Shown: positions 1-12,211 of the stretch, in pieces
Position numbering within the stretch: the stretch's first letter is position 1
Layout of the letters: each line of letters starts with the position of its first letter
From: Heliocybe sulcata
Taxonomy: Eukaryota; Basidiomycota; Agaricomycetes; Gloeophyllales; Gloeophyllaceae
Reading direction: 5' to 3'
Assembly: GCA_004369045.1 (NCBI GenBank)
Contig: ML213530.1
Coordinates: 213,770-277,769, forward strand
Length of the DNA stretch: 64,000 bases
The notes under the pieces: generated by a model
What the model was told of the DNA's origin: nothing
Databases searched by the model: none
What the model saw: only the letters and a program-made list of their open reading frames with translations
Translations under genes and position numbers: made by a program

Positions 1-1977
1 GCAATACGTTGGTCTGAGATCTTACAGGCATCGACGTCCCAAAGGTCATGGACAATTGGGTGTCGAAGGTAACACGCCCTTGAATATAATGTGATTTTGT
101 TCCGACTTTATGTTGGCAGATGGGCTTCCCGGTTATTAGCGTCACGGAAACTGACAAGAGCATTCATGTGCGCCAAGACCGTTTCCTATCCAGTGGACCT
201 GCAGACCCGAAGGAGAATGAGACAATATGGTATGCATACAGCTGACCTCTCCCATGCTTAGTCTGACTTAGATCCGTCAAAGGACTATCCCACTTCAAAT
301 CCTCTCAGTCAATGGGCATGGCAAAGCGGTGATTGACAAGGACGCTATTTTGGAAGAGCGGGAGCAGACGATTCCTCTTGACACTAGCAAGCCGTTCAAA
401 CTGAATGCGGATACCACGGGTCTCTGTAAGTACTTACTCTATTGTCGTGTACTTCACATTAAGCCAGTGGTCAACAGACCGTGTTTTGTATACGCCTGAG
501 CGTCTGGCCAAGATAGCCTCAGAGGCAGCCAAGGAGAACTCTGTCTTCACTTTGAACGACCGCATGGGCCTGGTATACGATACTATGGCGCTTTCGAAAG
601 CAGGTTTCACGAAAGTCAGCAGCGCTTTGACGCTCATGGAGATACTTAAGGACGAGAAAGAATGTGAGCGTTCATTCGGCATATTAAAGAGTATAGCCAT
701 ATGCTGACGCCCCCTGCGCTAGTCCTCGTCCGGGACAGTATTGCTGGTAACCTGGGGAACCTCCGAAGCGTCTGGTTCGAGCATGATGAAGTCAGGGAGA
801 AGCTGGGGGAGTTCGCTCGAGTACGTTTACTTTGTAACACGCAAGGGAGATGCTTTTCTAACTCTGCTCCAGAATCTCTTCTTGCCAGTTGTCAAGCAAC
901 TTGGTTTTGAGTACTCTCCGAGTGATTCGTCAGACACGGTCGCTCTTCGGACGTTGGCAATTGGCACGGCTGTCGTGGGTAAAGATAAGGGGTAGGTTGC
1001 TGCCGTAATCCGTCACGTCCATATGCTAAAGACATGATCTGTTAAGGGTCGTCGAAGAATTGAGGGCTCGCTTCAAGCACTACATGGATACCGGCGACGA
1101 CTCTAAAATACCAGCGGATCTCGTCAGACAGACATACAGTGTGGTAAGTTCTGTCCACATTGGTACAGGCAGGAGGAGCCTTGACATAGCCTCTGACAAT
1201 AGGCTGTCCGGTACGGCGGCCGAAAAGAATACGATGCGATGAGGAAGATTTACCAAAAGCCAAAGACACCAACCGCAGGTCAGGCAGCCATGTGGGTACC
1301 TTCAGTGTCCGGGCGGGTCGCAGTAGGATGATACCATGTCCTGCAGCGCTGCCATGTGTAGCGTGGACAACTTGGAATTAGCCAAGGAGACTTTAGAGTT
1401 CATGAAGACTCAAGCCAGAGACCAAGACGTCATATGGTTTATCGCACAGTTGGGTTCGAACCACGGAACGAGAAGGCTGATGGCCCAGTACTTCAAGGAC
1501 AATTACTGGGATGTACGTGGTCAGCATCCTATTCTCACTTTGGTACTAAACAGTTATGGTACAGTTGTACAAACGTTTCGAAGGCAACTTCATACTCGCA
1601 GCTCTTGTCAAGGTGAGCGGACGGTTCGCTTCACAAGGGCTCGATTATCAGGACGACAGTGCTGATTAGGAGACTTCGACATGTGTAGATGTCACTCGGG
1701 ACCCTATCCACTCAGCGAGACTATGATGAGGCAGTGGAGTTTTTCAAGGTTCGTGAACTGGAGTAGAGTCCGTGAATTCCTACACATGCGCCTGTAGGAC
1801 AAGGATACGTCCAAGTATCAACTGGCGTACCAGCAAGTGCTTGACAACATAAAGGATAGGTCGATCGTTATAGAGGTATGGGAATGCCGTCTGTAGGCTC
1901 CTAAGCTTCCACTCTGATATCTTTCCCCTCAGCGGTCTACCTCGGACGTGCTGCAGTGGCTGCAAGGCAGAAAGTGA
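1..1977 (+). CDS. M1-family zinc aminopeptidase, C-terminal part (5' end outside window)
   Basis: This is the 3' part of a cytosolic/vacuolar M1 metallo-aminopeptidase of the Aap1/Ape2/puromycin-sensitive type, which trims N-terminal residues from peptides. What is visible is the end of the catalytic half (MDNWVSK then MGFPVISVTET, the typical W-x-x-x-x-G-(F/Y)-P-V segment) and the ERAP1-like helical C-terminal domain (GLYRVLYTPERL, LNDRMGLVYDTMALSKAG, VWFEH, ELRTLAI-type segment). About ten short introns with clear GT-AG ends restore one frame, for example 664-722, 820-872 and 1144-1200. The last exon ends in SDVLQWLQGRK with TGA at 1975-1977. The catalytic HExxH motif lies upstream of the window. 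The gene converges on the GH5 gene, with about 260 bp between stops. Confidence 0.9.
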
Positions 1978-2239
1978 AAGTCATGGCTATGCCATGCCGG
2001 CACACTGCAGGGTGTACGTCGCGATGCCGCAGAGCGCAAATAGGCGAAGCGGTACGTGTCTCATATTCATGACTCCATGCTCATGTATACGGGCGGTCTG
2101 TTCTCGCGTCGCACTCCCGGTTCCTGTACTGCATAGTTGGTCAAAGCCACCAGTGAATAATTAGTCCTCAGTCTCAGCGAATACGACCAATATATCGGGT
2201 GCCATACGCGGTTACCGTGTAGCCCTAATCCACATGCTT
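1978..2239. other. Intergenic region between convergent genes
   Basis: This 262 bp spacer separates the stop codons of the aminopeptidase and the endoglucanase, so it should hold both 3' untranslated regions. I see no gene and no distinctive repeat in it. Confidence 0.6.
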
Positions 2240-3606
2240 CTATGCGCCGGCAGTAGGCGCGAGGCAGTACGTGACGGTAGGCTGATCATACCAGACTGTG
2301 CCGTTAAGAGTGGGCGTCTCCGTCAGAATGTAGGAGGTCGCGAAGCTACCCGCTGCCCATCCCGAGTAACCGAGGAGAACTGGAGGAGCCATTCATCAGG
2401 GAAAGTCTTCACGAATGAGGGCGACACATACCATCAGCCACTGTCCTCTGGTACGCGACCTGCTGGCACAGGTACTCGAGGCACGAGGCGGTGTTACCAC
2501 CACCCGTCTCTGTGTTCAGAGCCTGCCTGCCGTTCTCACGCAGCCATTGCGAAAGGGGGGCCCAAGCCTCTTCAATGTTGTTGGTTGTGCAATTGGCGTG
2601 TGTGCCAGAGTTGTCCTATATCGCAATGAACAAGAATCTCGGGAGCTAAGGAAATGACCTTACGTAGTCGAGGTACTTGTGGACATCAAAGATGAGGTTG
2701 GTCTTGGTACCGTCGGGATTGGTTACATTCAAGAGGGCAGCTCCTGAACCGTCTGACCAGATGGTCGCAGCGGAGGTGTACTGGTCACCAGGGAGCAGAA
2801 TTAGCTGGGAGGTAGCGCTGCAGCGTTCCTCAGTATTATTGTCAGCGTATGCTTAGTAGGAACGCAGCGTACCCAGCTCCTCGGATGGCATTGACAGCGT
2901 ACTGGACGGACTCAGCCCAGAGCGTGACGTTCAAGTCGTGGGGCTCGTTCATCCTGATGATTGTCAAATTAAGTATATGTACGGCGTGCTTCTGCGCTAC
3001 TCACGTGCCGAAGAGGATATTATTGAAGCCCTTGAACTCGGTAGCCAGAGAGGTCCACAGAGCAGCGAACTGCTCATTAGTGGGGCCGCCTTGACCAATA
3101 ATCTAATGCCAAATACACGTTGAAATTTTCGCTCGCCTGATGCACGCTGGCAGATAGACTTACTCCACCGTCCCAGCGGGCGTAGTTGTGCACATCGACG
3201 ATGCAGCTCGCACCGGTGCTCAAGCACGCCTGCACGAGAGCGTAATACTTCTCGAAGTTGGGCTGGTAGAGAGTCCCACCGAGAGTGTTGTTCGTCAGGT
3301 ACTGCCAGCCGACTGGAAGACGGAACAGGCTGTAACCGTCATTCCTGACGAAGTGCTGCATCTGGCCAAGACCATCGGGGCCTGGTAAAAGCCGCCATCC
3401 GTGAAAACTCTCCGTGTAGTATCATCTCTTGATGGCTTACCTCCATACTGTGTCAAAGGCGGAACAACTTGGGTGATGTCGCAAGTACCGTCGGTGCCAC
3501 AACCGAAGTCGAAACCAGCGATGTTGACACCAGCGTAGCGGAACTGCGCGAAGGCAGAGCTGACCATGCAGGCCAAGGCCACCGTCGTCGAAGCGAGGAA
3601 CTTCAT
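2240..3606 (-). CDS. Secreted GH5 endoglucanase (EG2/Cel5A type)
   Basis: Predicted secreted endo-beta-1,4-glucanase that cuts cellulose internally. The start at 3606 gives a clean signal peptide (MKFLASTTVALACMVSSAFA, cleavage before Q). Family signatures follow in order: RYAGVNIAGFDFGC, LFRLPVGWQYL, CIVDVHNYARW, the acid/base motif MNEPHDL near 2945, FDVHKYLD, the nucleophile motif TETGGGN near 2500 and GWAAGSF near the C terminus. Exons are joined by about six 50-60 bp introns, and the stop is TAG at 2240-2242 (CLAPTAGA end). No cellulose-binding module is visible at either end, so this is the catalytic domain alone. The length of about 350 residues fits GH5 subfamily 5 of basidiomycetes. 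Confidence 0.93.
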
Positions 3607-5858
3607 CTTTCGTGAGGGTGAGAGTGGGTTGGTTGATCCTCCAGGTTAACTACAGAATGGCGTCCTTTAATATATGAAGCCCTGGGCAATAATAACCTGA
3701 TGCAGCAGTGGTGTTGTCCCATTAAGGCCAATTAATAATATGTAGAGGTGGCAGCACACATGACTCACCGAGATGCTTCCGAACGAGGAGGAAGAAGACG
3801 CATATTCCCGACGCAGTGGAGAATGCTTAGCGGCTGTAGTCCATCGGACCCGTTGATGGAGCGCGCCAGGATGCGGGAAATGCTCGCGACAACATCGGGG
3901 GCCGCCTGGGGTGGACAATATTGTTGTTAACCGTCACGTTCACAGCACATGATCCTAGTCGTCCTGTCTTTGCGGACACAATCTAAGTAAAGCCTCAGTA
4001 CACCTTCCCGCGCAAGAATATTCACACATTGATCTCGCTATAAAAAGAGCAATGTCAAGCAAATCCGATAATCGAGCGAGCAATCCAGACCAAGGTTCCG
4101 GGAGAAGGTGGGTCTGCTTTGTGGCATCAAGTGATGCATTCGATGTCGGGAGTTCTATATCATCTGGATGGCAGGAATACGTTTGGAGAGGCCCGACTCT
4201 AAAGGCAGGGCAAAGTAGGTCCTGCTTGAAGCCGGGAGAGTAAGCATATTGTGATATTGTGACCACCTGACGAAGAAGACGATGAGCAAGGCAGAGAGGT
4301 CAGTGTCTCAATGAGTGCTCAGCGCTCAATCTTGAGTGCACTCGGCGTGCGATGGGAGGGCAAGAACGTGCGACATATCGGCGGACGCTTGTAGTAGACG
4401 CTGTTGAGCCACGTCAAATACATACGACCGTGTTTCGCGCCTGACGGTGAACAAACGTGAAGGCCGCCACGAAATTGACATGACGAACCCGGGAGAGCTT
4501 CGACAAACCCAGAAGGAGCCGAGACAAGAAGTTAGATTAGGTGTGGAAGCATCGGAGTAATCGCCTAAGATGAAAATTTATGAGCCACAAGTCATCCGTA
4601 TTGATGAGTTTCAAAGAAGATACATCTCCTAGAGCTAGTTCACTTGGCTCTAGATGGTCTTACCAGAGAAGAAACCAGATGTCCGCAGGTCACAGCGTAG
4701 GAGAAGGGCTGCCCTCATGATCACGTTAGCAGGGTACGGCAGCCGATGGCTTTGTGAGTTAAGGAGCGCCGCGGTGCCTTCGTAGATCGACGTGGTCTTG
4801 ACATTGACGGGGTGGAGTACCAGGAGACCTCGGAGAAACCTAGACAAAGCGGAACTTCGGACGGGAGTCCAGACGCCGCATCCCATCCCAGACTCTACGA
4901 GCACCTCACCATAGGACCCTAAACCACACGAATGTGCGTCAGCACTCGTCAAACCCAGTGAAAAGTCCAAGGTGCGCCACAATACCTAAAGTATTAAGGA
5001 CTGTAGCACCTCGCTGCTCAAAATGCCTATGTAGATGAGCAGGAGAGGTCGCATGATGCTATAAGCACCTCACGCATGATGTAGATTGAATGAACAGGAC
5101 AATTCATCTCCTAGTGCTCGTGGACACGAGCAAAGCTCGGAGTTGAACTACCGAAGGTCGCACTTGCTACAGTGTCAATGAAGGAAGGAGGAGCGAAAGC
5201 TAGCGTGCTATGCATTGTACTCCAGAACACAACAATAGGCAAGCACACTGAAACTTGCCCGCGAAGACCAGACGGAGGCCTGTGCGCGACAATCGAACAC
5301 CCAATGTGAAAGAACACAAGCGCGAGATTCATGCTCGCAGGGTGCAGCAGCCGGTGGCTTTACCAAGCACGCTCGATCATGATAGAACAGTACTAGTGTT
5401 CGTAAGAGCATGAGCCCCATATCCAGATGGATGGACCACGAGACCATACCTAGACAGAGCCGAGGCAAGAAGCGCTGGTCAGGCTGGGTAGGGAGCATTA
5501 GACTGACCCGAACATTAGTCCGGATTCCGGAACGTACGGGTATTAGACCGCGCAATTCAAGGCATGCAGACGTACGTCAGGATCAGTACGAGCTTAGAGG
5601 TCCAACTATCGTCTCGCGCGTGCAGTGCCTGTTGGATGTAGTAAGTGCGTTACCACCTTTGCAGTTAGCTGGTGCATGAGGAAGGTGGAACATGCCACCG
5701 ATGCACTCATAATCCTGTATCTGAGTGAAATACAGGACTCGGTACGAAGACAAGCCAATAACCATATATAATAGAACTGTATAGTTCAGTACGAGTCCGT
5801 CAATATCGAGACAGAAAGACATGGAAGTGAAGGCTCACAATAGCTACATCCGTCGCAA
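3607..5858. other. Gene-poor spacer with decayed duplicated sequence
   Basis: About 2.2 kb lies between the GH5 gene and the RsfS-like gene. The open frames here are short, overlap on both strands and resemble nothing I know. Two segments, roughly 4620-4990 and 5101-5560, share scattered blocks in the same order: CATCTCCTAG-GCT, then GCAGGGT-C-GCAGCCG-TGGCTTT, then CCTAGACA-AGC. They look like an old tandem duplication of a non-coding or dead element. No terminal repeats were recognised. Confidence 0.4.
3666..3674 (-). promoter_or_regulatory. Probable TATA box of the GH5 gene
   Basis: On the minus strand the sequence TATATTAAA lies about 60 bp upstream of the endoglucanase start codon, with a pyrimidine-rich leader between them. 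A close TATA box fits a strongly inducible secreted enzyme. The assignment rests on position and sequence only. Confidence 0.45.
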
Positions 5859-6696
5859 TTACCACTCATCCATGCGCGTAAAATATTTCTCTTTATCAGC
5901 TTTACTCAAGATATGAACAGCAAAATAGCCACCATCAACCATCGACCATGTAGTGTCGACCTTGCGCCTGTTCTGCGGTGGTAGATGCAGTGGCGGTCGC
6001 ATACTGCATAGCTAATCCAAGGACCGTCAAGACATCCAGAGCGCGGATCGGACAGTAAAGGGGACTCACTGTCCTGCGGACCAAGCGTACTACGGCCTCA
6101 ACAGCACCCCGCCTCTCAGTTCCCTCCTTAACCTACCCACGAGCAAGAATCGTCAATGCATGAGCACAGCCCGCGTGGATGAATGAAACACGTACCACCG
6201 CAAAGACATACCAGTCCCACAAACCACCCCAAGGCAACTGCACACCCTCGCCCGAGTACCTCGCCCCTCGCCTCCTCCTCTTCCCCTTGATCGCCTGGTC
6301 AGGCAACGGCGGGCCCGAGGGTATTTCAGGCGGCCTAGTAACGAGCAGCTCCGTGGCCACGATGTGCGGCGACCTGGCGAGGTGCTCGTGCAAAAACTTT
6401 ACGGGTTCCGGAGCGTCTTCTGGCACGCGGGGTACATCAGTGTGGGCGCCTTTGGATGGCATGTGAGGCGGGTTCGGACGAAGGTCGTATGCGCGCTCTG
6501 CTTCGCGGTCAATGAACCATGGGACTGGGCGGCTGGTGTTCGCGTTCGCGGTATTCGTCGGCAATGAGGGCGCCGTGGACCGATATCTGAGAGATGTCCA
6601 TTGTCGGGAGCAGGGTTGGAAAGGCAAACGAGAGGCTGAGCGGAACACCTGCATGATGTCGTCGTGAAACTGTGCTCGGGCTCGGAGAAGGCGCAC
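5859..6696 (-). CDS. Mitochondrial ribosome-silencing-factor (RsfS/DUF143)-like protein
   Basis: Predicted mitochondrial protein with the RsfS/DUF143 fold also found at the N terminus of yeast Atp25, a family that binds the large ribosomal subunit. The N terminus is basic and Ser/Arg-rich like a matrix-targeting peptide. Next come PVPWFID, VPEDAPEPVKFLHEHLARSP and KGKRRRRGARYSGEG-LWDWYVF. Two further exons give ERRGAVEAVVRLVRRT and then RRKVDTTWSMVDGGYFAVHI followed by LSKADKEKYF, the hallmark RsfS end (W-x-x-x-D-x-G-x-x-V-H-I). Stop is TAA at 5859-5861. Two starts are possible: 6696, or 6654 (MQVFRSASRL), which gives the cleaner targeting peptide. The gene is divergent from SHR3, with 110 bp between starts. 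Confidence 0.78.
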
Positions 6697-6806
6697 TGCT
6701 TGGGTGCCAAATTTGGGTTTTCACGTGGCTCTTTAGTGGCTGTGCAGCCGCACACTGTCGAGCTTGCGCGAACCGCTCCTACGCGCTCTCACCGTGCGCG
6801 ACAGCC

Positions 6807-7580
6807 ATGGCCTTGAGAGTCAGCTTTGTTGTCTGTGTTACGTCTTTTCTGCTCGGTAAGTAATGCTCTATCTTTAGAGCTGATGTTCCTCTCAAATAAT
6901 CTATGTGACCAGGCATTCTCTTCACGCACTGGATCGCGGATTCGCTGACGCTCTGGAAGTCGCCAGATATCCTCGACGAGCATCTATGGACCGCCGCCTC
7001 ATACTACTCCGTTTTGGCGAGGATGCCAGCTTTTCTTCTCTATTTTCTAGCCGCTATCGTGTCATTAGGAGGGATAACGATCCTGTGGAGTCTCGGCGAT
7101 GGACAGGCGGAGAACTTGATGTTTGATGGGGGAAGCATATGTAGGCCAGGGTATCAGTGCAGCTTAGAATACCCTGCTGATTAAATGCCCAAGTCCTCTA
7201 TGGGACGGTCGCCGCCGTATACCTATATTCTGTCATCCCAAGTACGTATCATTCCGTACATTCTCAACATGCCCGCAGCTGACGTTGGCTAACCACGCAC
7301 AGCATTCCAAAACTTCCTCTCCTTGCCCCTCCACAACTCCAGCACCGTGTACCCTCCAAGCCTGCGCACCTCCACCCTCGATCTCGCCTCCAACAACCTC
7401 ATCTGCTCAGTGGCGCTCACGGGCATCCTCCTTCTCCAAGCGGGCCGGTGGTGGGCAGAGCACAAGGATGGCGAGGACGACGACGCACCCGTCATGGATA
7501 AGCCCGAGAATTCTGATTCGCGAGCTGTGACTCCGCCGAGAAAATCCGCGAAAGCGAAAAAGCTGAAAACGAAAAGCTGA
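6807..7580 (+). CDS. SHR3: ER membrane chaperone for amino-acid permeases (Shr3)
   Basis: Shr3 is a four-helix ER membrane protein that prevents aggregation of amino-acid permeases and helps them leave the ER. The start at 6807 is followed by a hydrophobic first helix (RVSFVVCVTSFLLG). An intron with GT at 6855 leads to the strongly conserved segment ILFTHWIADSLTLWKSP and then LDEHLWTAASYYSVLA. Further exons give ITILWSLGDGQAENLMFDGG, LYGTVAAVYLYSVIP and FQNFLSLPLHNSS-VYPPSLRTSTLDLASNN. The C-terminal tail is hydrophilic and ends in a lysine-rich stretch (KSAKAKKLKTKS) facing the cytosol, as in the family. Three introns are seen. It is divergent from the RsfS-like gene and convergent with MSH3. 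Confidence 0.92.
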
Positions 7581-7740
7581 TGAGTTTCACGAAAGCGAGG
7601 ACTCTGCGGCTCCTCATAGACGTTGTTCTTGGGCATATGGACTTGTCGTTTGCTTGTATTTAACTAATTGCTGTCGTTCGCATCTATCCTCAAAATGCAC
7701 CGTTGATCTGGCTTCCACAACCCATACGTGAATAAGCAAG

Positions 7741-10700
7741 CTACCCTTCATCGACAACCAACATATGTAGTAGATCATGCAGTGCTCTGTTTCCATTTGC
7801 AGCCGAGGCTGAAACTGCCCTTGCAACCAATCTCGCCATCATTTTTACCCTGCATATAAATTTCAGTGGGGGGGCACATCGACTAAGCTGCGGAGGCACC
7901 TCACCTATTGTTCCTCGTCCTCTCCTCCACCTTCGCCCGCATCCTCTCCCCCTCCTCCCGGGCCACATCCAACAGTTTGCCCGGCAAGTTTGCCAACCTC
8001 GCACACTCAATCCCAAACGATGCCTCTGCCAGGCCCGGCGTGAGCTTATATAAGAACGTAATATCGCTTGACCCATCAATCCTCGATTCCTTGCTAAATC
8101 CCATGTGCAGGTTTTCGACTAGCTGAGGAAAGCGTCGTTCGAGCTCGGTGGCGACTAGTGGGTAGTGAGTTATGAAGAGTGTCTTGCATTTGATTTTGTC
8201 GAGGAGATGGTGCAGGACAGCGTGGGCTATTGCCATCTACACAAGGAAGTGAGACGGTGAAAGTGGAGGTGAAGAGGACCATTTACCCCGTCGAACGTCG
8301 ACGTTCCCCGTCCGAGCTCGTCCGCAATTATGAGACTCTTGGACGTTGCACTCTGCAAAATCTCGCTCGTCTCTGTCATCTCCACCATAAACGTGCTCCG
8401 GCCCTTCATAATCTCGTCCGAAGCTAAGGCAAACACGTGAGTGCGAGCACACGGTTATCCGCACTGCACAGACAGCCGGCATACCTCCCATCCGCGTATA
8501 AATCCCGTCCACCACACTCATCTGCACAGACTCGGCAGGCACGAACGACCCCACCTGCGCCATAACCACCACAATAGCAATCATCTTCACGCACACACTC
8601 TTCCCGCCCATATTCGGGCCCGTAATGACCTTGCTCTTCGGTGCCCTGCCGCCCATCTTCACAGTGTTCGGCACGAAAGGCGCCATCCTGAGCTGTTCGA
8701 TGACAGGGTGCCTGCCCTCCACGATCTCGAGCATGTCCTCGTCAGCGTCAGTGAACTGCGGCCTGATGTAGCCGTTGTTGACTGCGACCAAAGCGAGGCT
8801 CCTCAAACAGTCTGCGACAGCGAGCTTATTCACGACGTCGCGCAACAAACCGTAGTGTTCCTGAGCGAGCTCTTTAAGGAAGGAGCTGTACGCTTTCTTG
8901 GCTGCCTCTTGTTGGGCTTCGATGTATTGCAGGCGGTGCAGCATCTTGCCGCGTACTTCTGGTGTGCGGAACCGGCGAAGGTATTTTGTCCTGCATAGAT
9001 TGTTTAGAGAGCGGATGCGGAAGTGAGGAAAGAAATTGCCAGTACTGACGCGGTCACTTGGAGCCAGGACTCTGGGATGATGCGGTTCTCGTCTTTGCGG
9101 ACTTCGATCAGGTACTTTGGCGGGTAATCAGTCCGGAAACGTCGGGCAAGTATAGGACGACGTACCTCCTCGTTGGCTACTGTCGTCCACTGGAGAGAAG
9201 GCTTCTTGAGTATCTTGCGGACTAGGATAGAGCTCAGCACGCAACTTTACCAAGTCTGGGCGTACTTACTCTTCTTCAGCTCCTCCGTCAGCTCCGCTTC
9301 GACAGCTTCTGCTGCCTGAAGCAAATAAGCCAACCCTCCACCTCACGCAAGATTTCAAAAGCTCAGACTTACCATACCATACTCCGCAATCTCCGGATAC
9401 TTTTCCGGGTCGAGCCACATGTCCTCCTTATCGCCCGCCTCCATGCTCTTCAGGGATACCTCTCGCAAGACGCGTTGTACAGGCTCTCGGAGCTGAGGTA
9501 GTGCCTTGAGGATATCCTGCAGAATTCCAGACTTGCATCCCGTGGGGTTGTTCTCGTCGAACGTAGGAAACGTAAGCGCGATCTTTTGGAAGGCACGCAG
9601 GAGTGTCGCTAGTTCTTTGGGGGTGCACTGACGCGAAGTATCAGTGATTGCCGCTGCGAACTGACTGGCTCTGTCCACTCACATAACCGTACTGTACCCT
9701 GCACAGACCTTTAGCGAGGTCTGGGAGGCCTTTCAGTAACTCCCCTAGTGCAACAAGTCGAGCTGATTGAGAGTCAATTATCTCTTCGACCGCATCCAAG
9801 CGTTCTTGAAGAAGGCTGAAAGGAAGGTCTTAGCATGGCGTAATTTGTGGACACATCAGGATGGATACCTTAGGTCCACAAGTGGTTGCCCTATCCAGCG
9901 GCGTAACATCCTCGACCCGAACTTGGTCCGTGTACGATCCAGTATCGACAGCAGAGAGCCCTTAACGCTGTGATCTGTCTCGTTGCGGAATATCTCTCTG
10001 CAGGACCACTGGTGAATTATCCCATCGTAGCAGGGTAGAGAACCAATGTCTCCGTACAAATTCGTCAGAGTATTGCCATGGAGCAACATGGTCGTCCTAG
10101 TCGAGAACTTGTCAAAGAATTCTGTCCTGATGAGAACGTTTGTCAACTGAAAGCCAGAAAGATATTGGATAGCATGGGCGAGGGCGATAACAACACGTTT
10201 TGGGAAGTCTGTCGCAGTCGCCAACAGCTGACCTGAAATATTGACCGTGAATGTCCTGAGGGCACGGGTACACAGTAGTCGTACCAGATTTGAAGCCAGC
10301 TGAAGCGCCGACGGTGCTGGCATTCTCTGTATAAAATGAGGATATCAGGTTAAACGCTTCGGTGTACGCCATAGTCTCCTTGACCCGTTCTATGCGACAC
10401 TTGCGACCTTCTCCTAGAGAGCTTGAACATCCGGACATCATCTCCCAATTCCAGGCTGATCTCAGAAATGTTGACACTTACCCAACGAAGTGACCGATCA
10501 TCTTTTCAGTGGGTTCGCTCAAGCTTTGCGCGGGGAGCAGCATTTCCATAGGCCGACTGTGTGAGAGCCTGGTCTGCTTGTACGTCAGTTCCGTTTTTTT
10601 ACTAGCGGCCTACTTTCTGAGCTTACTTCCAGCTCAATTCGCATGTGCGAGTCTGAATTATCAGAGTTCAGGCAGCATCAGTAGGCAGTTTCTATTCCTG

Positions 10701-12041
10701 CCAAGAATGTCCACCTACCTTCGATATCATCCCAGATCACGTCTCCTGTGCTAGGCGTTACAATCACTAAGCCAATAGAGACCTTTTCGTCATTTCCCAT
10801 TCCTCCTTTCCGCTCTTCGACGAGGCAGACTAAGGATGGAGGAGCAGAAACCGCAGTATCGTCAACTGAACCCAGTTCGTCCACATATCTGAGCGAAATA
10901 TAGGTCAGCCACGCTGAACGAGTTCGGAAATAACGCGGCACGATACGCTTACGTGGCGGCGGTGTACAAGTGGCTCAGCTTTCTACTGAACAATTTGTTC
11001 CGATTCTCGCTTGCTTGCTTGAGTGCTGCAGTTTCTGTCTGGTCGACAATCCCTACTTTATGGCCTTGGGCAAGTAATCTGTGGTTTCAAATTTTAGATC
11101 GCAAAGCATGCGAACGAAGCACGGATTCACTTCTTGAGGTGGACGTCTCGTCTTTCCACCGGTATAGAAGCCTTATAGAAGTTCCCTTTGGGATAACAAA
11201 CAATTCCTAATTCTTTTGATGCAATCTAATATTCGTGAGGTAGTTGAATACTTCCGTAGCAGATAAAATAAATTGGACACACCTGGGCATCTTCACCCCA
11301 AAAGACATATTTATATCCAACTTCAATCATTAATAGAATTCCCGGATATAGCTCCTTCATTTTGGCCACCTGCGAGATGCGTGCAATGAGATCAGTAAAG
11401 ATATGTGAAAGTGGTGAACCTGCTAGTACTTCACGCTCAAGCGGTGTCCAAGGTTCTCCCATAGGCCCGAGCTCTTTGACCTTCGTCTTGGCCTTGGCCC
11501 TCAAGTTTCCCTTAGCTGGACCCTTTTGCTTGGGCTTTTTAGCACCAGACTCAAAATGACCGAGAAAAGACTTGAATCCCGAGTCCGAATCTTCTCCTGA
11601 AGATTCCTTCTCAGGTTTCTCATCCGGGGTATCCTTCGGACGGTCATCGCTGTCCGGTATAGCCTCGCCGGAGGCATTCCTACGGGCGAATGGATTATTT
11701 TCACCTAGTAATTTCTTTTTGAAGGCTTCACGACGAGCTAAGCGATAAGGATCGTCAGGAATAGGGCGGGAGTTCCCTGCGGTGTCCACCCCGTCAGAAG
11801 GAATGAAGGACCATCGTTCCGCATCTTCTGCAGCATTTCTGCCAGACGATCCAAGTATCTTATGCGGCGAACGCGAACTTGGACTGGACGAGATGCGCGC
11901 TTTCTTGGAAACTGGCCCATGTTCTGAGTCAGACGTCAAGTCAATCACGTCCGCATCGCCTCTCTTCTTCTGCGGAGAGAAGTACGTAGAGATCGTGGGT
12001 TGCTTTCGGGGGCTGTCAAGGCTCGGAGTCTGTCTGTGCAT
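7741..12041 (-). CDS. MSH3: DNA mismatch repair protein Msh3
   Basis: Msh3 pairs with Msh2 (MutS-beta) to recognise insertion/deletion loops. The start at 12041 gives a PCNA-binding motif at the N terminus ([14 protein letters not shown], a Q-x-x-I-x-x-Y-F PIP box). A long acidic and basic linker follows, then TPLEREVL and [15 protein letters not shown], the mismatch-binding domain with the Y-K pair typical of Msh3. The core domains lie in exons between about 11.2 and 9.0 kb. The ATPase shows Walker A GPNMGGKS near 8600-8624, Walker [13 protein letters not shown] near 8287-8322 and the ITHYP segment. A last small exon ([13 protein letters not shown] to VVDEG, stop 7741) supplies the C-terminal helices and is reached through an intron at about 7855-7903. 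Many introns were followed but not every join was verified. Confidence 0.9.
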
Positions 12042-12211
12042 CTCCAATAGATAGTGTTCAGAATAATTCAAGAAGAACAGAGGTAGCCTGGAAGTAAACA
12101 AGATGGAGTACGGAACGAGCTGCAGCGCACACGCCCGCCACATCAGCGCGTCGCCGACATCACGTGGATTATAATACTTTCGTGATTTTGCCGGACGCGC
12201 AAATTGTGGCG
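12042..12211. promoter_or_regulatory. Shared promoter between MSH3 and ATP12
   Basis: Only 170 bp separate the divergent start codons of MSH3 (12041, minus) and ATP12 (12212, plus). The segment must carry both core promoters and leaders. I see no clear TATA box, which is common for housekeeping genes. Confidence 0.5.

Noticed and set aside
2234-2629. 131-codon plus-strand open frame
   Set aside because: It is antisense to the GH5 exon carrying the catalytic TETGGGN motif.
8441-8998. 185-codon plus-strand open frame
   Set aside because: It lies antisense to MSH3 ATPase exons with clear Walker motifs, and its His/Arg-rich composition is a by-product of the opposite strand.
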